This document shows positions 44,480 through 53,700 of a stretch of DNA of 64,000 nt, piece after piece; the first letter of the stretch is position 1, and every line of letters begins with the position of its first letter. Source of the DNA: Hyaloscypha bicolor E (taxonomy: Eukaryota > Ascomycota > Leotiomycetes > Helotiales > Hyaloscyphaceae); contig NW_020194684.1 in assembly GCF_002865645.1 (NCBI RefSeq), forward strand, positions 1,937,241 to 2,001,240, read 5' to 3'. A program made the translations under genes and the position numbers. The notes under the pieces were generated by a model, which was not told the DNA's origin, made no database searches, and saw only the letters and a list, made by a program, of their open reading frames with translations.

Positions 44480-45088
44480 ACTAAATCCATAAACCTAGCT
44501 TCTTATTTAGCTACCTTCTTTCCCTTCCTTTTGCATATTATCCCATTCGTCCATTACCTTTTTAGATATCGTTCTATGGCGTTTTTGCTTCTTTACGCAC
44601 CAAGCAGCTTGTTTAATACTTAATCCCTTCCGATATGCATCTATCCAACGGAATATACGGTTGCAAAACCTCCGCATAGTCTCAATCGAACAAGCTTCAA
44701 GTGCCTCTACTACCTTAACCTTAGCATCTGGGAAGCTAGAAATAGTATTAGTATACTTATATTATAATATAAAGATAAGAAACTTACTAGTCTGTGCCGT
44801 AAGTCTTTGCTCTTGCTATGCGAATATAAGCTTCTCCAAAATAATCGTCTCATTACCACCAATAATAAGCTTCTGCTGAACCCAAAAGAGAGTTGAATCT
44901 TCAAGCTCTAATTTATCGCTTTGTTCAATATCTGAACCATTAGAACCGTCCTCTATATTAGAGGGTTTCCCATGCCGTTCGTCAAGAGTTGCTTGGATTG
45001 CAGCTTCTTCAGCTATGGTGAGAACTGTAATTGAATCAAGAGTTGAATCAGCTCGCTTACGCTTCTGAAGGCTTACAGAGGTAGCCAT
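44480..45088 (-). pseudogene. Decayed coding region of the transposon cargo
   Basis: From the ATG at 45088 an open frame of 90 codons runs to 44816 (MATSVSLQKRKRADSTLDS, acidic middle, IGGNETIILEKLIFA, TAG). A second minus-strand segment at about 44735-44490 reads KVKVVEALEACSIETMRRF, then WIDAYRKGLSIKQAAW and KRHRTIS. The RKGL..KQAAW pattern recalls short proteins carried by fungal inverted-repeat elements, but I cannot name the family. An intron with GTAAGT near 44790 may join the two parts, though not in a perfect frame. Confidence 0.45.
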
Positions 45089-45206
45089 TGGAAGTATATA
45101 AAAGGGATAGTTGATTAGGTTTGTGGTTGTTGAGATATTAATATAATTATGGAAGAGCGGACAACCTGGGGGGGCAGTCACGTGACAGCCAAAGTTAAAA
45201 AATGAC

Positions 45207-45235
45207 CATACAAAGCGCAAAAATATTTGCTCGCT
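45207..45235 (+). repeat. 29-bp direct repeat inside the transposon, copy 2
   Basis: Identical to 44255-44283. CACGTGA motifs lie just inside both copies (about 44290 and 45179). Confidence 0.8.
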
Positions 45236-47167
45236 TAATTACATATATTATAACTCCCTTAATAATAAAGATATTATAATTTTGAGACTATAGAATTGAT
45301 TCCTAGCGTATATAGTATAGTTTTAATTAATACGATTTATATCAATTAGTATTGTGGTGGTTTTTATTTTTTTTTGTCGTGTTTGGGTCGGACCGACTGT
45401 ACCTACCACGTTCAGATCACAAGCAATCAGTACAAGCCTTCGAAAACTACTTATTGAGGCTGGATTCAGCCAAGGACGCCATACAATTGAATTCAGTCTT
45501 ACAGAATCGCAAGCTTCAGCTGTCGATGCTGCGAAAGATAGTTTGCAAACTTTTCATCATGGAGATGTTATGCTTGTATGTGATGCTGGAGGAGCTACGA
45601 CCGATTTCGCTCTTCTCGAACAAATTTCCGATAATGAAGAGAACCCGAAACTTCAAGAATTGGCCACTATACCAGGTATTGATGTGGGGAGTACAAACAT
45701 CGACTTGGCATTCGAGGAATTGGTCGATTCCAGGCTTCGAGCAGGCGGCGTGCAAGTTGCCGAGAACACTGCGTGGACGATGATGCATAGTCCAGAGTTC
45801 CAAGAGTGGAAATGCAGCTTCGGAGATCCTTCGAATAACGCAGTTCCCAAATTCCTTGTTCCTGTCCCGCAGCTCCACGAGTCCGTATCGAACAGAGCGG
45901 CTGGCATTGAAAGAGGCGAGATGGCTTTCTCACAGTAAGTGAAAGACCAAGAATGTTATATATTCTGACCTAGATACTGATACTTCTTACTAGTGACGAC
46001 TTCAGAGCACTTTTTGACCCCCAGGTGAATCGAATAATAGCCCTAATCAGAAATCAGTTAAATACCAGCGTTCCGCAGAATAAAGATGTGGTAATTCCAG
46101 CATATGAATCTTCTTGTGGTATCCTGAACTAATATTTTCAGAAATATCTCATTCTCTCAGGTGGCCTTGGGAGTTCACCATACCTTTTTTCCCGACTCTA
46201 CCAAGAATTTGTACGGTACAAGCATCTCCATGCACCAAATCTTGAGATTCTAGTGTCTGCTGAGCCGTAAGTACAGATATCGGATTGGCAATTGAAATGT
46301 TAATGCTGAGACCCAACAGCCAATTAGCTGTCTGTAGAGGCCTTGTCATTGATCGATTGTGGAAAATCAAGACGGGGAGGAACATTCTGATTGGGCGGAT
46401 ATGCCTAGCATCTTACGGCATTATGTGCGATATGCCATATAATCGGAACAACCCACTGCATATTGGTCAAGAAATTTACAAATCTCCTATTGATGGAAAA
46501 TTACTGGTTAGAAATCAAATCCTTTGGATGATAAAGAAGTTAAGTATAGTGGAGATTCCTTGCTAGCACTTCCTGATTGGAATTAGGGTGAAATGATGTA
46601 CGTCGGTAAAGATGTTACACATGAATTCGTCCGTATCGTGTGTCGGTTAAAGGATGGAAATGCTGCGAACAAGACCAATATGATATGGAAAGACAAGGTG
46701 ATCATATCTCATATGGAAGCCGACAGCTTGCCTGGAAATTTTGCGAATGGTAAGCTCAAGTTCGTGGTCTTGAGATTATATACTGACTTGTTGAAGCCGA
46801 TTGCCACGTCTTGTGCACCTTAACCTCCGACTTGTCCAGTGTTAAGCTTGACGACTTCGATCTCGCGAAGGGACACAGATCTTGGTTCAAGAGAATCACT
46901 CCCAGGGACCAATACAGAACTGCAGTACATTAAATTAAGGTTCTCATTGGACCCACAGATATTAAATTTGAGTTGTGGTACGCAGGTCGGCAATATAACA
47001 ACTCCAATAGCATTCGAGTAGATTGGGAAGAAGGGGCAACCTTCTCTGCTCCAAACATAAATCGGGATGCACCTTCCAGCATTCTGTTGGGCATTAGGCA
47101 AAGGAGGCGCACAGCAGAATCTGTACGCCTTAAATTCTTTACTAGTGCTGCAAAAAAGTCTCAAGTC

Positions 47168-48897
47168 ATGGACGGGCTTCGAAGACAGACCGTTGGTTAT
47201 CCCATGCATCCTGAGGACGGCCTGAAACAATATGTCCAAAGCGAAAATTCAAGAACAACCTCAGAGGTAGTAGAGCGCAATTTCGACGCTGAAGATGAAG
47301 ATTCAGACCCGGAATCTATGTCTTATTCCAGCGAAGAAGAGGATCGAGGCTCATCAGCTTTTCTAAATCTCGATCACGTCCATTCGTTTATGTCTAGTGG
47401 GGATACTTTACCCAACCGGCGTGATCGCTTAAAATCATTTTTGGAACCCAAACCAGCCAAGGAAAAAGAATTTCCAATTATCGAAAGATCGATTCAGTTT
47501 CCAAAGAATGATTCCGCGACGCAAAGTGAAGTTGCTGAGGATATAAACGAGGAAAGAAGTTACGGCCGCATAGATTCTTCTCATGTACAATGGAACTATC
47601 TCGCCAATATTCAAGATCTAGGGAATCCATCAGAAGTCAAACAGCTTGAGCCCGAACCCGACCAGATGATGTCTACGGAACAGGAGACGAACATGGATTT
47701 AGCATCCGAGCCGTGTAATAATGGCATTGAAATCTACTTCCTTGAACAAATACTGAGGGGCTTTCGAGCAAAACTGTCGGGATTTATCTCTGGAATTATT
47801 TACCGTTCTACCAGCTTGTTTCTGGACCCTGCTATCCCCGCAGGAGCTCATAGACTGAGGTGGAGTTGTGTAAGACACCTATCCGAGACGGTAAACCAGA
47901 GTGCTAACACAAAAGGGTACAGAAGTGCGGGCATATGTCTTACGATGACTTCATGCAACTTTCAATAGATGGTCTCCCACAAATGTTAGAAGAGCTAAAA
48001 AATTCCGGCTCTGTGACTGCTGCAAGCATAGAAACGGGTACTGGCAGTACTGCTAAGGGGGCTAGGACTTGGCCTTTGCTGTTAACTCTAGGCCATCGAC
48101 TACAACGATCAATATCTCGCAGACTGAAGAAAATAAGTCTACCAGTCTCCGAAGTTCAGGCACTTTCAACCAGCCAGAGTCCGCACCAACCGAGAGCTGA
48201 TTGCAAATTTCTGCAAGTATGTGTGGAGAAAGGCCCTTATTCGACGAGGATGCATTATATCGATGTCTGCGATAAAAAGACCGATCGGGATATTTTTCGC
48301 ACCCTCAAGAAGGATTACAAGGTGATAAGACGTGAGTTAAATAGCTTGCTATTCAAGATACATAGAATCGACTTTGTAGAGGTAAGTGAAATTGCTATCC
48401 ATAATCATAAACCACTAATCAAAGAGGTCTAGTTCCAACTATATCCAAAAGAACTGGTCGACTCTTTGATTCCAGATCGACTACCTCCACCTGCGCCAGA
48501 TAACGTCGAATATGAATACCTTCCAATGCCGCCTCAGACCCAACCACCAGTCCCGCAAAAGCTAATGATGCATCTATGGCACTGCAGAGATGAATTTGCA
48601 CCGGGCGACTTTTATTCCAAAAGATTCCCTAAGAAAAAGAAACAGCCATGCAAATTTATCCTTGATGACAGCCCTACAGCAAATCTAGCTTGGGGCCTTC
48701 ACATGGTGGAGACTCTAAATATGTCTTTAATTATATGGATTCTATTTGGTCTTACGGCGGTTTCGGGATTGATCTTTTGCATTTCTTGGAGTCTTTTGAG
48801 GAATGATGTTTCTGGGGCCTTCACAGTTTCTTCTTATATCACTGCTTTGATGACCTTACTTATAATGGCGGTAATGAGCGTCTTTACTAGAATTTGA
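47168..48897 (+). CDS. Fungal two-TM protein of unknown function, about 541 aa
   Basis: Exons 47168-47869, 47923-48381 and 48433-48897, with introns of 53 and 51 nt; joins are frame-perfect (RLRWSC|KCGHMSYDDF). The N-terminal part is acidic and disordered (DAEDEDSDPESMSYSSEEED). A middle zone carries RWSCKCGHMSYDD, a small Cys motif. The C-terminal half has SLIPDRLPPPAPDNVEYEY, a basic segment (KRFPKKKKQPCKF), a conserved-looking WGLHMVE and two membrane helices (MSLIIWILFGLTAVSGLIF and YITALMTLLIMAVMSVF). I know this as a recurrent but unnamed fungal family, often near HET, ankyrin or NACHT genes. The start is uncertain: the same frame is open back to the TAA at 46931 and overlaps the tail of the Hsp70-like pseudogene, so the two may be one fused gene. 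Confidence 0.65.
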
Positions 48898-49782
48898 GCA
48901 TCGTGTATAGCTAGTAGTGATGAGAATGTAGACCTGTGGGGAATTTTCACATCATCAGATTCATGTTTTGCCCCACTTATAGTACATTGTAAAATATAGA
49001 TATCACTTCGAAATCAGTTAAAATTGCGAATACATGCCGATACAGGCTTTCCATTACATGCTCTATCGACTCAATGTTTCCTCCTTCATATTCATATTCT
49101 TTACTGGTCCACTTGAGCCACTCCCTCTAATTAGTCCTATAGTCCTACTTCTTGGATTGTCTTTCTGAATGCTATAAGTCGCAGCCTGGTAATCTGGGAG
49201 CAATGCTACGTGATGATTAATGATTACAGATATTCTTGGCATGGTTACGTCTGTAGGTTACCAGCTGCAAGAGTTGCCGAATTCTCGAGCTGAGAGTTTC
49301 AGAGGAGTTAACTTTAGCAATAACTTCCTCACCATAACTTCAAGAGCCCTGGTGCTTCCGGGGGTGCGTGAGTTGCACTTTGCCTACCTACTTTATTTAC
49401 GGGGATTGATGTGATTTAGGGGGGAAATATCAACGAGGCTCGCTTAGCAGCCCCTTACTCTTAGCGAGACTCGGCGATATGCGGGCCCAGGGCCCACTTT
49501 AACATCATACGATAAATAGTCCGCTGAACATCATGAGACAATCTGCAGAATAGAACGGAAGGAAGGACCGAATCAAAGATTCTTCGCTGCACATATCAGC
49601 AGATGCCTTATCATTCATGCAGAAATATCCTCAGGCGAAGAGGACGCACGCTAGGAGCTCGTAACCTCAGCTATTTAAAGGAGTTCCTCGCCTTCACACA
49701 TCAAATGCTTCCTCACTGAATAACTTCAATCAAAACTAACTGAAATTTCTACGAACAGTCAAGCAATAGCTGGTACATATTT
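48898..49782. other. Intergenic region
   Basis: No gene is supported. GGGCCCAGGGCCC-type sequence near 49480 is a short palindrome. The last 150 bases look like a promoter and pyrimidine-rich leader of the pyruvate decarboxylase remnant. Confidence 0.45.
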
Positions 49783-49794
49783 ATGGGCGAATAT

Positions 49795-50735
49795 ATGGCA
49801 CATTCAACCTTCACTGTCGGCAACTACCTCGCTGAGAGGCTAGTACAAATCGGTATCCGCCACCACTTCGTCGTCCCCGGCGACTACAACCTCATCCTCC
49901 TCGACAAGCTGGGTGGTAAACTCGACCTCTTCGGAAAACCCGCCCTCATTGAAGTCGGCTGTGCTAATGAGCTCAACTGCTCCATGGCCGCCGAAGGCTA
50001 CGCGCAAGCCAATAGCGCTGCCGCCTGCGTCGTAACCTACAGCGTCGGCGCCCTCTCAGCGTTCAATAGCACCGGGTCTGCCTACGCTGAGAACCTTCCT
50101 CTAATCCTCCTTAGCGGATTACCAATACTAATAATACAGGCCAATTCCATCTCCTGTACTATATACTCGGGACGAGCAATTTCACATATTAGCTCGAGAT
50201 GGCGAAGAAGATCACCTGCTATATAGTAGCCGTTGACAGAGCCTCAGACGTATCCCGTTTAATTAACCGCGCAATCCGCACTACACTCCTCTCCAAGAAA
50301 CCAGTATATATTGAGATCCCTACTAACCTAGCCGGAGCACCCTGCATGCGTCCGGGACCCATCAGCGCTGTTATCGACCTGGCACCTACTAATCCCGCGG
50401 TGCTTGCCGTAATAATCGGCAAAGCAGCCTCCTACTTGTACGGAAAACTCAAGCCTGCGATTCTCGTGGGCCCGAAACTTCGGCATGCAGGTCCTGAGGC
50501 TAAAAAAGCGTTACTAAAGCTTGCGGAGGCGATAGGATATATAATTGCCGTATAACCTGCTACTAAGGGTATATTTCCGGAAAAGTATCCGTAGTATATA
50601 GATATATTTTGGGGATAAGTTAGTATACTTGCTACAGATTCGATTATTAACTGGGCAGACGCTATTCTATGCCGGGTGCCTTCGTACTGCGCTAAGTCAC
50701 GCTGTGTGAAACCTGCCTTGCGCAAAGTCTAAAGG
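49795..50735 (+). pseudogene. Pyruvate decarboxylase, 3'-truncated pseudogene
   Basis: The frame opens with [20 protein letters not shown] and shows the thiamine-diphosphate enzyme N-terminal domain: [33 protein letters not shown] and [21 protein letters not shown] one-base shift at about 50119 moves the expected GQFHLL segment into another frame, which then contains a TAG (about 50190). The frame of [16 protein letters not shown] and VYIEIPTNLAGAPCMRPGP follows, then the central domain start KLKPAILVGPKLRHAGPEA. A TAA interrupts IIAV.PATKGIFPE, and similarity ends near INWADAILC (about 50675). The C-terminal cofactor-binding domain is absent. The first 300 bases keep GC-rich third positions while the later part drifts to A/T, consistent with RIP that fades leftward. 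Confidence 0.8.
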
Positions 50736-51581
50736 CCATTAAGCAGCAGCTGGTAATTCAGCTTCTCACCACCAATTACCACCCCGCTCTGCCTGGGGAG
50801 TTGCCTACTGTAGTAACCCTTAGAAAAGCTGGGCCCTGGGCCAGGGAAAAGATGGGGCTCAAATCCTTCAGCTCAACTTTCGTGCGCCCGCCTCCTCAAT
50901 TCCACCTCTTCCGCCCACCGAGTACGATTTATCTCCTAAACAGTATTCCAAAATAGAACTCACACTGGTTTCATTCCTCGCCACCCCATTCGTTCGCTAC
51001 CCGAGCCCGCAGAGCGGCTGTTTATTGGACGTACGGATGAAAAGAGGAAAGTCAGGCCGACTTACGAACTGCCTTTGGTAACCACCAACCCTTTTTCTAG
51101 TAGGATAATCAATTACAACAGTAAAAAATATTTCGCTTTATATAGTCTTTATCTACGAATTTGTGGCCTAGAAGATGCCATTTGACGAAGAGCGTAGAAC
51201 TACGCAGACAGACAACAGGGCTGCCTACGCAGTAAGTTTGTCATTCGCAGCTAGTGGCCTGGTATTTGCGATCATGCACCGCCTCCACTGAGAGAGGCGC
51301 ATGCCGTCTCATCTCCTTCTAGCAGAAAATTCTGCCATCAGTCAATCGTTCTGCTTCCTATGGTTTCGGTAGCACAGCCCACAAAGGCGCTTCTACACAA
51401 TCATTAGCCGAATCACGCACTGCCCAATTCCAAAACTCCACTCAGCACGATCCCTGTACGGGTGACCACAACGACCAAAACCTTCTATGACTAATTGCCG
51501 CAAAATCAAATTTTGCCTCAACCATAACTTGCCCTTATTATCCCACTTTTAATATATCGCACGTATTGGATCATACTCAGA
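50736..51581. other. Intergenic region between pseudogene and integrase transposon
   Basis: Ordinary base composition and no supported gene. A transposon boundary probably lies near 51540, where sequence turns AT-rich shortly before the element's start codon. Confidence 0.45.
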
Positions 51582-53700
51582 ATGCCTCCAAAGCTTAGTC
51601 TTGAGCCTTACAAAAATAAGGTTCTTAGTTGGGTCTCTGAGAAGCTTATATATTCCGAGATTTTAAGTAAAATCAGGGTAATTTTATATATAGAATATAG
51701 CTTAACTACCCTCGAGCGTATTCTTAGGGCTTGGAATATATTGCGTAATAGGAAGAATAGATCTTCTGAAATTAAGAGAATTAAATTATATATCTCTAAG
51801 TTATTTGCGGGCAATTATAATAATAATATAATTCTTTAAGTACTTTTAGTTAAGGGAATACCCCTCTACTGCTAATAGCTTGCGTAATATAGGCTAGATC
51901 TTGGCCTTATTCGGAGAATAATAATAGAGGAGAGAAAGTAGAAGTACTAGTAGCTTATAGGTATTATATAAGAGAAGCTAGACTATAGGGGAATTAAAGG
52001 CTATAAAGCAGGCTTAATTAAGATATACTTCTATTAAATAAGGGTTACTACTTCTTGCAAATTGATCTATAATATTATTAAGGGCCTAGATAGTAAGAGC
52101 TATAAGTATTATATAAATAATATATAATATAAGAAGTAAGAGATAGTAGTTAAAGGCCCGGATTAGAGGTAGTCTCTTAATTAGTATAATAAGCTAGCTC
52201 TATAGAGCTTCCAAATCTATATTACTATTAATATTTATTTTTATAATATTATCTGGTATTATATAGATATTTCTAATTATATAGTATATAGTATATTTAG
52301 CTAGTTCCTTTAAATATTTAAAAAGCTTAGCTATTACCTTCGAGTAATTCCCTCTAATAAAAAAGAAGAGATCTCTTTTATTACTAAAGTCTAATATACT
52401 CTCTTTTATATAATAATACTAATTCTTTCTTTTAAGAAGATCTATTACTTTAGAACTAGTATAAAGAATTAAAGAATCGAGTTTTAATAAAGTTAATTTA
52501 AGAAATTTCAGCTATATTACTAGTATATTTATATTTATATCTATTTATATAATTCTTTTATTTAAGCTAATCTAGTATAGAACTTTTTTTAAGCCCTTAT
52601 AGTAGCTAAGGACTTTAATAGTACTTTTATAAACTAAATTACTATACTAGCTATTTATATATCTATTATATAATATACTATAGTATTATATATAGATATA
52701 TAGAATTACTACCGGATCTGAAAAGATCTAAAGAGAAAATACTATATAGTAGATATTTCTATATTTCTCTATAAATATATAGCTATTAAGTAATATAGGC
52801 TTCTAGTAAATAAGAGGCTTTTAGCTGAATTAGAGTAAAATTATATTAATTAAAGTAAGTTATTTCTGTAATTTCTTTCTTTTTCTAATTTAGGTAATAG
52901 CTTATAATATAGCTTAATTTAGGGGCTTGCGTAATTCTTATTTAAGTAAATAAACCGAGCCCTAATATCTTTTTACTACTAGTTTTTCTTTTTAGCTTTA
53001 GGGCCTTTTAGTTAGCTAGACTATAAATTTATCTTTATATACTAAGATTATTAGCTATAGATATTAATAAGTACTTGCTATATAATATCTTAATATAGTA
53101 TAAATTATAGCTTATAAATATTGAAATTAATTCTTTAAGCCTTATAAAAGAAACTAGTAAATTAGATAGTTCTAGACTTTATATTAAGATATATTACTGC
53201 TTTTAGCTTACTATATAATATTATATTACTAGTAGAAACTCAAGCCTATAGCTAGAACTTGTCTTAAAGATTAAAATTAATATTAAAAAGATATAATAAA
53301 ACGGATCTTGCTTTAGGTAGCTAATTTCAGAAAACTAGAAGTTTATAGAAACTATATAATTCTAATAAAGAGAGATTAAAGAAGTAGATATTAGTAGAGA
53401 AAGTAATTTAAGTAAGTTAGATAAGAAGAAGTAGAATAAAAAGCAGCTAGATAAGAGGGACTTATTAGAGTAGAAAGCCTAAAAAAAGAAGTAAATCTTT
53501 ATTTAAAGATCTTACTATATCTTTATCTTTATTATATAATTTACTTGTAATTATATCTTTTTTTTTCTTTACTTAAAAATATTTTTTAGAAAGATTTCTG
53601 GCTTTCTTTCTAAATATCCTATATATAGAAATATTTTTAATAAGCCTAGCTAGTTCTAGTATAAGTAATATAATATAGAAATTCTTTATTTACCTGATTT
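51582..53700 (+). mobile_element. RIP-mutated integrase-core (rve-type) transposon
   Basis: The first 85 codons are intact (MPPKLSLEPYKNKVLSWVSE, then TTLERILRAWNI and KLFAGNYNNN) and form a helix-turn-helix-like start seen in a fungal family of integrase-bearing elements. The same frame runs on for about 2 kb, broken by TAA/TAG that read as mutated CAA/CAG. It holds LGLIRRIIIEERK, KGPD..QSLN.YNKLAL, FQIYI.I..YFYNII.YYIDIS (the first catalytic Asp region, degraded) and FYFRTSIKN.RIEF. Preservation of one frame shows the decay is point mutation, not rearrangement. I cannot assign a superfamily name or see clear terminal repeats. Confidence 0.7.

Larger units (their letters stand above)
44041..45399. 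mobile_element. Tc1/mariner-superfamily element with TA target duplication, 1,359 bp
   Basis: Terminal inverted repeats of about 27 bases begin CAGTC(T/G)GTCC at 44041-44067 and 45373-45399 and differ at one position. TA dinucleotides flank both ends (44039-44040 and 45400-45401). TA duplication and a CAGT-type end fit pogo/Fot1-like members. The inside is AT-rich, with two 29-bp direct repeats and a decayed minus-strand coding region, but no DDE catalytic domain that I can see. It is a non-autonomous or degraded copy sitting inside the Hsp70-like gene. Confidence 0.85.
43563..47038 (+). pseudogene. Hsp70-like ATPase gene, split by a transposon and further damaged
   Basis: Exons: 43563-43620, 43676-44040 continuing at 45402-45934 behind the transposon, 45994-46090, 46142-46266, 46320-46539, 46587-46749, then 46797 onward. 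Actin-fold motifs appear in order: phosphate-1 IVGIDFGMNFTGVAYS, phosphate-2 VCDAGGATTDFALL and adenosine KYLILSGGLGSSPYL. The substrate-binding domain is missing or much shortened, as in fungal Hsp70-like proteins near incompatibility genes. The frame is exact across the insertion if one TA is counted (IEFLFSL|PTTFRSQAIS). Two more lesions follow: the intron after WMIKK (46540-46586) begins TTAAGT, not GTAAGT, and a TAA at 46931-46933 interrupts the tail, after which IKVLIGPTDIKFELWYAG continues. The gene is dead unless the element excises and the other changes are tolerated. Confidence 0.8.
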
